DNA of 64,000 bases from an uncultured Novosphingobium sp. (GCA_946886075.1 CAMPHR010000011.1:17569-81568); one strand, 5' to 3'. Counted from the stretch's first letter, positions 38,609 to 48,531 are shown. Notes: generated by a model from the letters alone, not told the origin. Numbers and translations: made by a program.

Positions 38609-39739
38609 TCAGACCATCGCCATCTGATCGCGGTGGACCAGCACGGATCGAGGTAGATGGCCCAGCAGCGCCGCGATATCCTCACTACGCTTGCCCGCGA
38701 TCCGCGCCGCTTCCTCGCTGTCATATTCGCTCAGCCCGCGCGCTATCACTCGGCCGTCTGGGGCAACGATATCGACTACATCGCCTCGCACGAACGCGCC
38801 TTCTATCTGGGCCACGCCAGCAGGCAGCAAGCTGTTGCCGCGTCCCAATGCCTTTTCCGCGCCCTCGTCGATGACAATGCGGCCGCGCACGGTCAGACGC
38901 CCCGCCAGCCAACCTTTCCGGGCTCTCTTTGCTGGAGCAGCGAGGAAGATGGATCCCTTGCCGCCATTTGCCCAATGAGACAGCGGCGCATCATTCTTGC
39001 CGGAGATGATCGCGAGATGTGCACCGGCCCCGGTTGCGATGCGGGCGGCTTCGATTTTGGAGGTCATGCCCCCGGAGCCCATTCCGGAAGCTGATCCGCT
39101 GTCTGCCATTCCTGCGATGCGCGCATCGATGCGCTCGATTGTTTCTATCAGCATGGCGCTCGCATCGACATGCGGATTGGCGGTGTAAAGACCGTCGACG
39201 TCGGAAAGCAGCACGACTGCGTCGGCCCGTGCAGCCTGTCCGATACGCGCCGCCAGCCGGTCATTGTCGCCGAAACGGATTTCGGCCGTCGCGACGCTGT
39301 CATTCTCATTCACCACCGGGACGACATCGAGAGTGATGAGCCGCTCCAGCGTTGCCGATGCGTTCAGATAGCGCCGTCGATGCTCAAGATCGTCCAGCGT
39401 CACCAGCATCTGGGCCGCAGTGATGCCCTTGTCCTGCAACAGACCCGCCCAGCATTGGGACAGCGCGATCTGGCCCGTCGCCGCTGCTGCCTGAGCATCT
39501 TCCAGGCTGCTCCGTCCGCCCTTCGGCAGCTTCAGGCGGCGCGCGCCCAACGCGATCGCGCCCGATGACACGATGATGATCTGCTGCCCCGCAGCCTTGC
39601 GGATGGCGATGTCGTCCACCAGCGTCTGCAGCCATGCGTCGCGGACCTGCCCGTCCGGATCGACGAGCAGCGCGGACCCGATCTTGATGACCAGGCGGCG
39701 GATGAGAGCAGGAGGGAAGCCGGAGAGGGAAGGGGTCAC
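38609..39739 (-). CDS. proB: Glutamate 5-kinase
   Basis: First step of proline synthesis. 376 residues: an amino-acid kinase domain with RLVIKIGSALLVD, SSGAIALGARRL, NENDSVATAEIRFGDNDRLAA and GMGSGGMTSKIEAA, followed by a C-terminal PUA domain (about 280-370). The SDR gene stops six bases after proB ends. proA is not in the window. Confidence 0.95.
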   Translation of the reverse strand: MTPSLSGFPPALIRRLVIKIGSALLVDPDGQVRDAWLQTLVDDIAIRKAAGQQIIIVSSGAIALGARRLKLPKGGRSSLEDAQAAAATGQIALSQCWAGLLQDKGITAAQMLVTLDDLEHRRRYLNASATLERLITLDVVPVVNENDSVATAEIRFGDNDRLAARIGQAARADAVVLLSDVDGLYTANPHVDASAMLIETIERIDARIAGMADSGSASGMGSGGMTSKIEAARIATGAGAHLAIISGKNDAPLSHWANGGKGSIFLAAPAKRARKGWLAGRLTVRGRIVIDEGAEKALGRGNSLLPAGVAQIEGAFVRGDVVDIVAPDGRVIARGLSEYDSEEAARIAGKRSEDIAALLGHLPRSVLVHRDQMAMV

Positions 39740-39830
39740 TGAGAGTTCCGTCCGATGAAAACGGTGCGCGCTGGCAACGCATCACGGCTGATCAATTGCG
39801 GCGTGCGGGACCGAAGTTCACACCGTTCTT

Positions 39831-40928
39831 TCAGATAGGAGACCATGGCGCTTCGTCTTCCTGATCCGACCCTTCGTCATCCGCCGTGGCGGGGGTGCCA
39901 AGCAGAGGCAGGACCGCGTCCAGCAGCGCCGGAACGCCTTCACCCGTGGCGCCTGAAATGATGAAGACGTCCTCCACGCCCGCTTCTTCGCGAAGCTGCG
40001 CGGCGATGTCTTCCATCAGTTCCTGGCCCAGCAGGTCGCCCTTGTTCAATGCCACGAGCTGCGGTTTTTCATCGAGGCCGCCGCCATAGGCGGTCAGTTC
40101 GTCCTGGACGATGCGAAAGGCATCGACAGGATTGTCGGCGGTGGCATCGATCAGATGGAGCAGCACGCGGCACCGTTCGATATGCCCCAGAAACCGGTCG
40201 CCGATCCCGGCACCTTCCGCTGCGCCTTCTATCAGGCCGGGGATGTCGGCCAGTACGAATTCGCGATCCCGATGCAGCACTACGCCCAGCTGCGGCTTGG
40301 TCGTCGTGAAAGCGTAGGCGCCCACCTTTGCCTTGGTGTTGGTGACCTGGTTGATGAAAGTCGACTTGCCCGCATTAGGCATGCCAACCAGACCGACGTC
40401 GGCGAGCAGCTTGAGGCGCAGCCACACCCACATTTCCTGGCCGGGCCAGCCCGTGCCATGCTGACGCGGGGCGCGGTTGGTGCTGGTCTTGTAGGAGAGG
40501 TTGCCGCGCCCGCCGTCACCACCTCGCAGGAAGACAATGCGTTGCCCGACCTCGGTGAAGTCGGCGAGGATTTCCTGATCCTCATAATCGGGATAGCCAT
40601 CCTCATCCTCCGTGCCCTCGATGGGCTGGGGGTCGGAGAGGATTTGCGTGCCGACGGGCACCTTGACGACTAGGTCGTTGCCACCCGCGCCATAGCGGTT
40701 CTTGCCAGCACCGGGCAGGCCGCGCTGGGCCTTGAAATGCTGGGTGTAGCGGAAGTCGATCAGCGTGTTGAGGCCCGCCACCGCCTCAAAGATGATGTCG
40801 CCGCCCTTGCCGCCATTGCCGCCGTCGGGGCCGCCATATTCGACATATTTTTCGCGCCGGAAACTGACCGCGCCGGGGCCGCCCCAGCCGGACTTAATGT
40901 AAATCTTCGCCTGATCGAGAAAATGCAT
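39831..40928 (-). CDS. obgE: Obg family GTPase
   Basis: 365 residues. The glycine-rich Obg fold (1-158) starts MHFLDQAKIYIKSGWGGPGAVSF. The G domain has GMPNAGKST (G1), DIPGLIEGAAEGAGIGDRFL (G3 region) and NKGD (G4). The protein ends in an acidic tail without a full C-terminal OCT domain. Obg binds the 50S ribosome subunit. It is upstream of proB on the same strand, with an interval of about 90 bp. Confidence 0.96.
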   Translation of the reverse strand: MHFLDQAKIYIKSGWGGPGAVSFRREKYVEYGGPDGGNGGKGGDIIFEAVAGLNTLIDFRYTQHFKAQRGLPGAGKNRYGAGGNDLVVKVPVGTQILSDPQPIEGTEDEDGYPDYEDQEILADFTEVGQRIVFLRGGDGGRGNLSYKTSTNRAPRQHGTGWPGQEMWVWLRLKLLADVGLVGMPNAGKSTFINQVTNTKAKVGAYAFTTTKPQLGVVLHRDREFVLADIPGLIEGAAEGAGIGDRFLGHIERCRVLLHLIDATADNPVDAFRIVQDELTAYGGGLDEKPQLVALNKGDLLGQELMEDIAAQLREEAGVEDVFIISGATGEGVPALLDAVLPLLGTPATADDEGSDQEDEAPWSPI

Positions 40929-41033
40929 GGCTGGCCCATAGCCGCTTATGACGCGGAATTAAACCTTGCCGCACACATCAAAATGCCACCGCCTACACCG
41001 AACGCAGCAGCGCCCGTTTCAGTCGGGGAAGGA

Positions 41034-41055
41034 GGGCGGCCAACGATGGCCGCCC
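41034..41055. terminator. GC hairpin after the GNAT gene
   Basis: Stem GGGCGGCC / GGCCGCCC with a six-base loop, 19 bp after the GNAT stop. The T run on the minus strand is weak, so only a possible terminator. Confidence 0.4.
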
Positions 41056-41073
41056 GCCAATGTCTCTCATTCG

Positions 41074-41649
41074 TCAGGCCGCCAATGCTGGCGCCGCGTC
41101 CTGATACAGCTCCATCGCGACGTCCCTGGTCATTCGGGCGCCCACGCCTTCTTCGAACACCAGGCAGTCGGCCATTTCGCCGCGCGCGTGGCTGTAGCGC
41201 TGTTCGACCCGGCCCATCGGGCGGAAGCCGATCTTGCGCAGGACGTTGCCCGGCGCCGGATTGTCGGCGAAGTGGGCCGCGCGGATGCCGCGCACGCCCG
41301 CAGCCCGCGCCATGCCAAGCACAGCGCCCGCCGCTTCGGTCGCAAAGCCCAGGCCCCAATAAGGACGGGCGATCCAATAGCCGAGTTCGGGCGTGCCATC
41401 TTCGGCCAGATGCACACCGCATCCGCCCACCAGGCGCGGCGCTCCACGAGTGCGGGTGAAGGCGAGCAGTTGCGGCATACGCGAGTCATGGGGCTGCGCC
41501 AGAAATGCACGCGCGTCATCCTCGCCATAGGGCGTGGGCACGCGGAACAGGTTGCGCAGGATTGCCGGATCGCCAATCGCCTCGGCGAGGGCCGGCGCAT
41601 CTTCCATCCAGCCGGGTCTCAGCAGCAGGCGGGGGGTACGGGCGAACAT
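41074..41649 (-). CDS. GNAT family N-acetyltransferase
   Basis: 191 residues. MFARTPRLLLRPGWMEDAPAL is the RimJ/RimL-type start. GYWIARPYWGLGFATEAAGAVL is the acetyl-CoA loop, and NVLRKIGFRPMGR is the C-terminal motif. ATG 41649 is preceded by AAGGAGAG at workable spacing; a longer reading frame runs upstream without homology. The acceptor is unknown. Confidence 0.87.
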   Translation of the reverse strand: MFARTPRLLLRPGWMEDAPALAEAIGDPAILRNLFRVPTPYGEDDARAFLAQPHDSRMPQLLAFTRTRGAPRLVGGCGVHLAEDGTPELGYWIARPYWGLGFATEAAGAVLGMARAAGVRGIRAAHFADNPAPGNVLRKIGFRPMGRVEQRYSHARGEMADCLVFEEGVGARMTRDVAMELYQDAAPALAA

Positions 41650-41802
41650 CTCTTCATCTCTCCTTTGCCGGCACGCCAATGGCCGTGAAAAGTTACGGCT
41701 TGACGACGCTATCTCTCTGGCTGAGTTCCGCCCGCATGACGCGCGGAAGGGCCAGGAGTTCCAAGGCTTTGAGGGAAAAATCAGGGGATTTGCCCACAAT
41801 GG

Positions 41803-41843
41803 AAAAAGGGGGCGCTCCCTAAGATGGAGCGCCCCCTTTTTCC
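41803..41843. terminator. Strong rho-independent terminator (both strands)
   Basis: Stem GGGGGCGCTCC / GGAGCGCCCCC with a CTAAGAT loop, flanked by A and T runs. It ends the rplU-rpmA unit on the minus strand and could stop read-through in either direction. Confidence 0.9.
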
Positions 41844-41923
41844 CTCGATACCGGCATGCCTAAAAGGCCGTTTGCCGTCAGGATCGCCCCATTTGCGAGG
41901 GACGATCCGTCATCGATCGTCCG

Positions 41924-42193
41924 TTATTCGGCTGCTTCGGCCATAGCATCGACCGACACATATTTGCGGCCGAGTTTACCAGTGTGGAATACCACGCGGC
42001 CTTGGCCCAGCGCGAACAGCGTGTGGTCCTTGCCCATGCCGACGTTACGGCCGGGATAGACGCGCGTGCCGCGCTGGCGAATGATGATGTTGCCGCCGAT
42101 CACTTCCTGACCGCCGAACTTCTTCACGCCAAGGCGCTTCGATTCCGAATCGCGACCGTTACGCGATGAACCGCCAGCTTTTTTATGTGCCAT
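41924..42193 (-). CDS. rpmA: 50S ribosomal protein L27
   Basis: 89 residues. [29 protein letters not shown] is the invariant L27 N-terminus, which reaches toward the peptidyl transferase centre. It starts 30 bp after rplU. The C-terminus is a longer acidic tail ([11 protein letters not shown]). Confidence 0.98.
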   Translation of the reverse strand: MAHKKAGGSSRNGRDSESKRLGVKKFGGQEVIGGNIIIRQRGTRVYPGRNVGMGKDHTLFALGQGRVVFHTGKLGRKYVSVDAMAEAAE

Positions 42194-42223
42194 GACTCAA
42201 ACTCCTCGAAACTGGACTGCGGC

Positions 42224-42520
42224 TCAGGCGATCGACACGATCTTGAGGATCGTGTGATTCTGGCGGTGGCCGTTGCGGCGGCGGTAGTTATGCCGACGAC
42301 GCTTCTTAAAAACGATGACCTTCTCGCCCTTCGCCTGCGCGATGATCTCTGCGGCGACGGTCAGCTTGCTGGCGTCCTTCACGTCGCTGCCTTCGCCAGC
42401 GAACAGGACGTCATCCAGCGTCACCTTGTCACCGGCCTCACCGGCCAGCTTCTCGACGACGATCTTGTCTCCGGCGGCGACGCGATACTGCTTGCCGCCC
42501 GTGCGCACGACTGCGAACAT
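42224..42520 (-). CDS. rplU: 50S ribosomal protein L21
   Basis: 98 residues from ATG 42520: [49 protein letters not shown]. This is the L21 signature. A longer frame extends upstream but is not ribosomal. Standard rplU-rpmA order; obgE lies about 1.3 kb further downstream on the same strand. Confidence 0.97.
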   Translation of the reverse strand: MFAVVRTGGKQYRVAAGDKIVVEKLAGEAGDKVTLDDVLFAGEGSDVKDASKLTVAAEIIAQAKGEKVIVFKKRRRHNYRRRNGHRQNHTILKIVSIA

Positions 42521-42709
42521 GGCTCTTCTCTTCTCGTTCAAATCTGCTTTACGCAGATCGCCGAGGACATGAAGTCCTGTTGACCCGCGCGGGAATGTGG
42601 CCCGGTAGTGGACTGACTCGCTCCTGTCAACCGGCAAGCCCCATTCTAGGGGGTGGTTTTTGGACGGGCTAGTGCCTATCTTCGGCCATAGAAGGGAAAC
42701 TCGCCGCGC

Positions 42710-43108
42710 ATGATGCCGACATCTCACAGGACGGAAAGCATGGGCAGCAGGCTGCTCTTCATGCTGACGCTGTGGATGGCAATCAGTGTGGCGCTGGTGA
42801 GCGCCCTTACCCCGCTGGGTCCGCCGTCCAGCAGGATAACCGGGTCGGCCTTCAATCCTGCGACGACTGCCGTCGTCCTGAAAGCGCGTGCGCAGTCTAT
42901 CGCCCATGACGCGAATCTCAGCGTCCCTGATGGCGATGGCGCGAAGGCCGCAACTTCCATCATGCAATGGGTGGTTTTGGCTGCGGCGACGTTGGTCGCC
43001 ATTTGGCTGGTGCGTCCGGTTTCCGCCATTGCTCCTGCGACAGCGCCGCGCGCTCGTCGGCGTCTTCCCTACCGTCTCCATGCTCGTGCTCCGCCTGCCC
43101 TGACCTAA
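42710..43108 (+). CDS. Possible small membrane protein, unknown function
   Basis: 132 residues with two hydrophobic segments (about 14-33 and 86-102). The C-terminal 30 residues are Ala/Pro/Arg-rich and less convincing. An internal ATG at 42740 gives a tighter N-terminus. No antisense gene competes. It is kept because the hydrophobic periodicity looks real and it sits between the divergent rplU and the 41-residue micro-gene. Confidence 0.45.
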   Translation: MMPTSHRTESMGSRLLFMLTLWMAISVALVSALTPLGPPSSRITGSAFNPATTAVVLKARAQSIAHDANLSVPDGDGAKAATSIMQWVVLAAATLVAIWLVRPVSAIAPATAPRARRRLPYRLHARAPPALT

Positions 43109-43144
43109 CGCATGTCTCGTTAATCGTCAGGACAGGAGATTTTG

Positions 43145-43270
43145 ATGGTCCGCAGACGGTCGCGCCGCAGCAAACAGCGTCCGCCATGGTGGTTCATGCC
43201 CGCCATAGTGACAGGACTGGGTGCTGCCGGAGCCTTGTTGTCAGCCGCTCTGCTGGCGGTTGCAGAATAA
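43145..43270 (+). CDS. 41-residue basic single-span membrane micro-protein
   Basis: ATG at 43145, TAA at 43268-43270. The N-terminal half is strongly basic (RRRSRRSKQR), followed by PPWWFMPAIV and an Ala/Leu/Gly-rich hydrophobic span ending in AVAE. AGGAG lies 8 bases before the ATG, a good ribosome-binding site. It lies 54 bp ahead of the antiporter gene and could be cotranscribed. Positive-inside charge predicts the N-terminus in the cytoplasm. Function unknown. Confidence 0.6.
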   Translation: MVRRRSRRSKQRPPWWFMPAIVTGLGAAGALLSAALLAVAE

Positions 43271-43323
43271 AGATATGAATGCTGCCGGTGGATCACTCCG
43301 CCGGCAGACAGGGAAGGACGTTT

Positions 43324-44964
43324 ATGCCTCACCACACGCCCCTGATCGGAACAATCGTCGCGGGCCTAGTAGTTGCTTTCATCATGGGCGCCATCGCCCA
43401 TCGCCTGAAATTGTCGCCGCTCGTCGGCTATCTTATCGCCGGGATCATGGTCGGGCCTTTCACGCCGGGCTTCGTGGCCGATACCAGCCTGGCCAACGAG
43501 CTTGCTGAGATCGGCGTTATCCTACTGATGTTCGGCGTGGGGTTGCACTTTTCGCTGCGTGACCTGCTGTCGGTGAAGAATATCGCGGTGCCCGGAGCCA
43601 TAGGGCAGATCGCAGTCGCGACGCTGCTTGGCCTGGGCCTGTCGCACTATATGGGCTGGCCGATCATGGGCGGCATCGTCTTTGGCCTTGCCCTGTCGGT
43701 GGCGAGCACCGTCGTCTTGTTGCGCGCCTTGCAGGGGGCCGATCTCGTCGAAACGCGGCGTGGGCGTATCGCCGTGGGCTGGCTGATCGTCGAGGACCTG
43801 GTGATGGTGCTGGCGCTGGTATTGCTGCCCGCGCTGGCGAAGGTGATGAACAACGCGGATGCATCGGCCGGGATGGCCGACCTGCTGGCGCCTCTCCTCA
43901 GCACCTTGTTGAAGGTCGCGGGCTTTGTTGCCCTGATGCTGGTGGTCGGCCGCCGAGTCATCCCCTGGGCGCTGCACTGGGTCGTGCATAGCGGTTCGCG
44001 CGAGCTGTTTCGCCTTGCCGTGCTGGCTATCGCCCTTGGGGTCGCATTTGGCGCAGCCGTTGCGTTCGACGTGTCGTTCGCGCTCGGTGCATTCTTCGCG
44101 GGCATGATCCTGGGCGAAACGCCGCTCAGCCGTCGGGCAACGGAGGAGACATTGCCGTTGCGCGATGCCTTTGCCGTGCTCTTCTTCGTGTCAGTGGGGA
44201 TGTTGTTCAACCCGTCAGTGCTGATCGAGCAGCCATTGCCTCTTCTGGCGACCGTGGCGATCATCATCGTCGGCAAGTCGATTGCTGCCTTCGCGATCGT
44301 GCGCGCATTCGGCTATCCAGGCGACACGGCCCTGACCATTGCAGCGAGCCTGGCGCAGATCGGCGAGTTTTCCTTCATTCTCGCGACGCTGGGGACGGGG
44401 TTGGGCGTGCTTCCGGCGGAAGGACGCGACCTGATCCTCGCGGGCGCGATAGTGTCGATCTTCCTCAATCCCTTCATCTTCTCGATGATCGTGCGTGGGC
44501 ATAAAAAGGAAGAAATCGAGGAGGAGGAAGAAGCGGAAAAGGCGCGGCAACGGCCGCATATCGGCCATGTCATCCTGGTCGGTTATGGCCGGGTCGGCAA
44601 GCTGATCGCGGAGCGGCTCGCCGAGCGCAAGGCGCACTTCGTAATACTGGAGACGGACGCCGAACGGGCCGAGGAGGCCGAAGAGGCGGGCCATCCAGTG
44701 GTGCGCGGGAGTGCGTTGGAGGACCGCCATCTGCTGGCTGCGGGGATATGCGAGGCGCGGCGGCTGCTGATAGCGGTGCCCGAAGGGTTTGAAGGGGGCG
44801 CGATCCATGAGCATGCACGTCACCTCAACCCCAAGCTGCAGGTGATAGCGCGGGCCCATAGCGATGCGGAAGTTGCGCATCTGGAAGGGATGGGCGTGCC
44901 GCATGTCGTGATGGGCGAACGCGAATTGGCGGCGCGGATGCTGCAGCTTTCCGGAGCGGGGTGA
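43324..44964 (+). CDS. ybaL: YbaL/KefB-type cation:proton antiporter with TrkA-N domain
   Basis: 546 residues from ATG 43324, preceded by GGAAGGA. The N-terminal half is a CPA2 Na+/H+ exchanger domain (SPLVGYLIAGIMVGPFTPGF, IGVILLMFGVGLHF, about twelve hydrophobic segments). The C-terminal part (about 415-540) is a RCK/TrkA-N domain with GYGRVGKLIAERL. The start MPHHTPLIGTIVAGL closely follows E. coli YbaL. It probably exports K+ or another cation in exchange for protons, with nucleotide gating. Confidence 0.9.
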   Translation: MPHHTPLIGTIVAGLVVAFIMGAIAHRLKLSPLVGYLIAGIMVGPFTPGFVADTSLANELAEIGVILLMFGVGLHFSLRDLLSVKNIAVPGAIGQIAVATLLGLGLSHYMGWPIMGGIVFGLALSVASTVVLLRALQGADLVETRRGRIAVGWLIVEDLVMVLALVLLPALAKVMNNADASAGMADLLAPLLSTLLKVAGFVALMLVVGRRVIPWALHWVVHSGSRELFRLAVLAIALGVAFGAAVAFDVSFALGAFFAGMILGETPLSRRATEETLPLRDAFAVLFFVSVGMLFNPSVLIEQPLPLLATVAIIIVGKSIAAFAIVRAFGYPGDTALTIAASLAQIGEFSFILATLGTGLGVLPAEGRDLILAGAIVSIFLNPFIFSMIVRGHKKEEIEEEEEAEKARQRPHIGHVILVGYGRVGKLIAERLAERKAHFVILETDAERAEEAEEAGHPVVRGSALEDRHLLAAGICEARRLLIAVPEGFEGGAIHEHARHLNPKLQVIARAHSDAEVAHLEGMGVPHVVMGERELAARMLQLSGAG

Positions 44965-44967
44965 GCG

Positions 44968-46503
44968 TCAGCTAAGGCTATCGAGGAACCGTGCCGCCTG
45001 CTCGCGGATGGCGGCACGGTTTTCTTCCGCCATTCTCTCCCAGTTGCGATAGGGCATGGCGAGGCGTGGGTTGCGGCGCAGCTTTCGATCATTCCGCGCG
45101 AGGAAGTCCCAATAGAGCGCGTTGAAGGGGCACGCGTCCTCGCCCACGCGCTGCTTTACGTCATAACGGCAATGGCGGCAGTAATCGGACATGCGGTTGA
45201 TATAGGCTCCGCCCGCCGCATAGGGCTTTGATCCCAGCAACCCACCATCGGCGAACAGCGCCATGCCGAGCGTGTTGGGCATCTCCACCCATTCATAGGC
45301 ATCGGCATAGACTTCCAGATACCAGACATGCACCTGATGCGGATCGATTCCGGCGAGCAGGGCGAAGTTGCCGGTGATCATGAGCCTTTGGATGTGATGA
45401 GCATAGGCATGGTCGATCGTCTGGCCGATCGCCTGGGCCATGCAGTGCATGTCCGTGTCGCCCGTCCAGTAAAAGCCGGGCAGGTCGCGAGTGGCGCCCA
45501 GCGCGTTGCGGCGGCCATAGTCGGGTCCTTCATGCCAATAGACGCCGCGCACATATTCTCGCCAGCCGATGATCTGGCGGATGAAGCCTTCGGCGGCGTT
45601 GAGCGGGATTTTGCCGTCGCGGAACCGCTGCTCCACCTTGCGAACCAGATCCAGCGGGTCGAGCAGGCCGCTGTTGATATAGGGGGAGAGGATCGAGTGC
45701 CACAGGAAGGGCTCTCCAGTCAGCATGGCGTCCTGATAATCGCCGAAACGGGGGAGAGCTTCGTCGAGGAAGCGCTGCTGCTGGCGTAAGGCATCCTGGT
45801 GAGTGACGGCGAACGCGAAATGGTCGAGCGAACCGATATGGTCGGGGAAGCGCTCCGCCACCAGGGCGAGGACCTCGCGGGTGATCGGGTCGGGTTCGAA
45901 AGCGAGCGGGCGGGGCATCAATAGGTCGCGCTGGGGCGCGGGCTTGCGATTTTCGGCGTCGAAGTTCCACTGGCCGCCTTCGGGCTCGCCTTCTTCATCG
46001 AGCAGCAGGCCGGTCTTGCGGCGCATGTTGCGGTAGAAATATTCCATGCGCAGCTGGTTGCGCGCGGCCGCCCAGGTGTCGAATTCGGCGTGGGAGCAGA
46101 GGAAACGGTCGTCCTCGTGGATTGTGACGGGTAGGGCGAAGCGGCCCTCCCATTCCTCCAGCATCGCGCGGACGCGCCATTCGCCTGCTTCGGTGACGTG
46201 GATGGCGCGCGGCTTGTGGCGATCGATGGCGCGGGCGACTTCGCCGGTGAAGCTGCCGCTGTTTGCCGGATCATCGAGGCGGATGTAGTCGACGGTCCAG
46301 CCTAATTCGCGCATCCGATCGGCATGGTGGCGCATGGCCGAGAGGATGTAGGCGATCTTGGCCTTGTGGTGGCGGACGTAGGTAGTTTCGTCCGCCACTT
46401 CCATCATCAGCAGGACGCTGTCTGCGGGATCGGCATTCACCAAGGAGGATATGTCCGGCGTCAGCTGATCGCCAAGGATCGGGATGAGGAGAGGGGCCTT
46501 CAT
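44968..46503 (-). CDS. Iron-sulfur bacterial cryptochrome/photolyase (PhrB type)
   Basis: 511 residues. The start PILGDQLTPDISSL and the FAD pocket GNFALLAGIDPHQVHVWYLEVYADAYEWVEMPN are typical of the FeS-BCP / (6-4) photolyase group. Four cysteines at about 353, 440, 443 and 456 (MHCMA, YCRHC, ACPFN) match the [4Fe-4S] ligands of Agrobacterium PhrB. It repairs (6-4) photoproducts in light in known members. Convergent with ybaL, with three bases between. Confidence 0.92.
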   Translation of the reverse strand: MKAPLLIPILGDQLTPDISSLVNADPADSVLLMMEVADETTYVRHHKAKIAYILSAMRHHADRMRELGWTVDYIRLDDPANSGSFTGEVARAIDRHKPRAIHVTEAGEWRVRAMLEEWEGRFALPVTIHEDDRFLCSHAEFDTWAAARNQLRMEYFYRNMRRKTGLLLDEEGEPEGGQWNFDAENRKPAPQRDLLMPRPLAFEPDPITREVLALVAERFPDHIGSLDHFAFAVTHQDALRQQQRFLDEALPRFGDYQDAMLTGEPFLWHSILSPYINSGLLDPLDLVRKVEQRFRDGKIPLNAAEGFIRQIIGWREYVRGVYWHEGPDYGRRNALGATRDLPGFYWTGDTDMHCMAQAIGQTIDHAYAHHIQRLMITGNFALLAGIDPHQVHVWYLEVYADAYEWVEMPNTLGMALFADGGLLGSKPYAAGGAYINRMSDYCRHCRYDVKQRVGEDACPFNALYWDFLARNDRKLRRNPRLAMPYRNWERMAEENRAAIREQAARFLDSLS

Positions 46504-46543
46504 ATGCCGCTAATGCGTGAAGGCCCGATCCGTGTCCGTCCCT

Positions 46544-48289
46544 TTATCCGCGTGGCTTGCGAGGGCCTCCCTTGCGCGGGCCGCCCTTGAACGGGCGCGC
46601 GCCATAAGCGGGCTTGGGGCCGCGTCCTTCGTTCGGGCGGCCCTTGCCGCGCGGGCCTTCGCGGCGGTTTTCGCGGGCTGCTTCGCGCGGTGCGCCTTCG
46701 ATCTGTTCGAAAGCGACGTCGGCGCCCTCGTCATTGGCCTCGCCGGTGCGCTTTACCGAGCCGATGAAGCGCGGGACGATGGCGGACGGGATTTCGAACA
46801 TCGTCTCATTGGCGGCGATGCGGATCGCGCCGATGTCCTGGCGAGACACATGGCCTCGGCGGCAGATGAGCGGCAGGATCCAGCGTGGATCGGCATTCTG
46901 GCGGCGGCCGATGTCCATGCGGAACCAGACCGTGTCCTCGAAGCCCGGGCGTGGCCCGTCGCGGCGGGGCGGGGCTTCGCTGGCGTCGAGCAGTTCTTCC
47001 GGCGCGGGCAGGGCGGCGCGGGCGCTCTTCACCAGCATGGCGGCGATTTCCTTCGGGCTCTTTTCCGCCAGCAGTTCAGCGCCGAGCGCCCAGTCCTGCT
47101 CGTCCAGCTCGGCACGCTCCATCAGCCGTTCGCGCAGGCGGGCATTATCCTGCTGCTGGATCGCGTCCTTGCTGGGCGGGGTGCCCCATTCGACGGGAAT
47201 CTTCGCGCCGCGCAGCATCGATTCGACGCGGCGGCGGCGGGGATAGGGGACGATGAGGACGGCGGTGCCCTTCTTTCCCGCGCGACCGGTGCGGCCCGAC
47301 CGGTGCTGCATCGTTTCAGCGTCGCGCGGCAGTTCGACGTGCACGACCAGGCTGAGATTGGGAAGGTCGATACCGCGGGCGGCGACGTCGGTCGCGACGC
47401 AGACGCGGGCGCGGCGGTCGCGCAGGGCCTGCAAGGCGTGGTTGCGCTCGTTCTGGCTGTGCTCGCCCGACAAAGCAACGGCCGCGAAGCCGCGTTCGGT
47501 GAGGCTGGAATGAAGGTGCCGCACATTGTCGCGGGTGGCGCAGAAGAGGATCGCCGCTTCCGCCTCATGATAGCGCAGCAGGTTGACCACGGCGTTTTCG
47601 ATGTCGGCGGGGGCGACGGTCACGGCCTGATAGCTGATGTCGCCATGGCCCCGCTCGTCGCTGACGGTGGAGATGCGCAGTGCGTCCTTCTGGTAACGCC
47701 TGGCGAGCGCCACGATCGGCTTGGGCATGGTGGCGGAGAAGAGGAGGGTGCGGCGGCCTTCGGGCGCGCCGTCGAGAATTTCTTCCAGGTCTTCGCGGAA
47801 GCCCATGTCGAGCATCTCGTCGGCTTCATCGAGGACGACGGTCTTGAGCCCGGAGAGGTCGAGCGCGCCGCGTTCGAGATGGTCGCGCAGGCGGCCGGGC
47901 GTGCCGACGACGATGTGCGCGCCGTGGGAGAGGGCACGGCGTTCCTTGGCCGCGTCCATGCCGCCGACGCAGGTGGCGATGCGGGCGCGGGCCTCGCCAT
48001 AGAGCCACTCCAGTTCGCGCGCGACTTGCAGCGCCAGCTCGCGCGTCGGCGCAATGGCGAGCGCAAGCGGGAGGCGGGGCGCGGGGAGTTGGCTGCTTTC
48101 ACCCAACAGTTCGTTAGCCATGGCAAGGCCGAAGGCGACGGTCTTGCCCGAACCGGTCTGCGCCGAGACGATGAGGTCGCGGCCTTCGGCTTCGGGTTGG
48201 GTGACTTCGGCCTGCACGGGGGTCAGGCTTTCATAGCCTTTCCGCGTCAATGCGTCCGATAGAAGGGCAGGGAGATGTTCAAAAGACAT
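46544..48289 (-). CDS. DEAD-box RNA helicase with DbpA-type RNA-binding domain
   Basis: 581 residues. Q motif then AQTGSGKT (about 47-54), DEADEML (about 152), SATMP, ATDVAARGID and HRSGRTGRAG give a complete helicase core. A DbpA-like RNA-binding fold (about 455-530) follows, and the last 50 residues are Gly/Arg/Lys-rich. DbpA or CsdA-type roles in ribosome assembly or cold RNA remodelling are likely. ATG 48289 starts the usual FEHLPALLSDAL. Confidence 0.9.
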   Translation of the reverse strand: MSFEHLPALLSDALTRKGYESLTPVQAEVTQPEAEGRDLIVSAQTGSGKTVAFGLAMANELLGESSQLPAPRLPLALAIAPTRELALQVARELEWLYGEARARIATCVGGMDAAKERRALSHGAHIVVGTPGRLRDHLERGALDLSGLKTVVLDEADEMLDMGFREDLEEILDGAPEGRRTLLFSATMPKPIVALARRYQKDALRISTVSDERGHGDISYQAVTVAPADIENAVVNLLRYHEAEAAILFCATRDNVRHLHSSLTERGFAAVALSGEHSQNERNHALQALRDRRARVCVATDVAARGIDLPNLSLVVHVELPRDAETMQHRSGRTGRAGKKGTAVLIVPYPRRRRVESMLRGAKIPVEWGTPPSKDAIQQQDNARLRERLMERAELDEQDWALGAELLAEKSPKEIAAMLVKSARAALPAPEELLDASEAPPRRDGPRPGFEDTVWFRMDIGRRQNADPRWILPLICRRGHVSRQDIGAIRIAANETMFEIPSAIVPRFIGSVKRTGEANDEGADVAFEQIEGAPREAARENRREGPRGKGRPNEGRGPKPAYGARPFKGGPRKGGPRKPRG

Positions 48290-48442
48290 TATATTTTCCG
48301 TCGGTAAAGCGACCCGCCATTCCCGACGGATACATGATGACCTGATGTGCTTCGGCCGCTGCCGGAGCCCGGAGTGCAAGGTCACGCACCCCGAAGTTCA
48401 CACCGTTGTTGGGATGTCCCCGGCGGTGTTTAGAAATGCGGC

Positions 48443-48513
48443 GCTCCTGCGAAAGCAGGAGCCTAGGGTCTTAGGTCACGCGCCTCACCCTGGGCTCCTG
48501 CTTTCGCAGGAGC
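48443..48513. repeat. Inverted pair of CTCCTGCGAAAGCAGGAG elements
   Basis: Two head-to-head copies, GCTCCTGCGAAAGCAGGAGC and GCTCCTGCTTTCGCAGGAGC, each itself a hairpin. They lie about 17 bp apart within CTAGGGT...ACCCTG. They fill the 300-bp gap between the helicase start and rplA. No gene is seen there. Confidence 0.85.
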
Positions 48514-48531
48514 ACGCATAGCATAAAAAGC

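Noticed and set aside
46517..48262. 581-residue plus-strand ORF antisense to the helicase
   Set aside because: Mirrors the true DEAD-box gene in another frame; no domain is visible and composition is Ala/Gly/Arg-rich.
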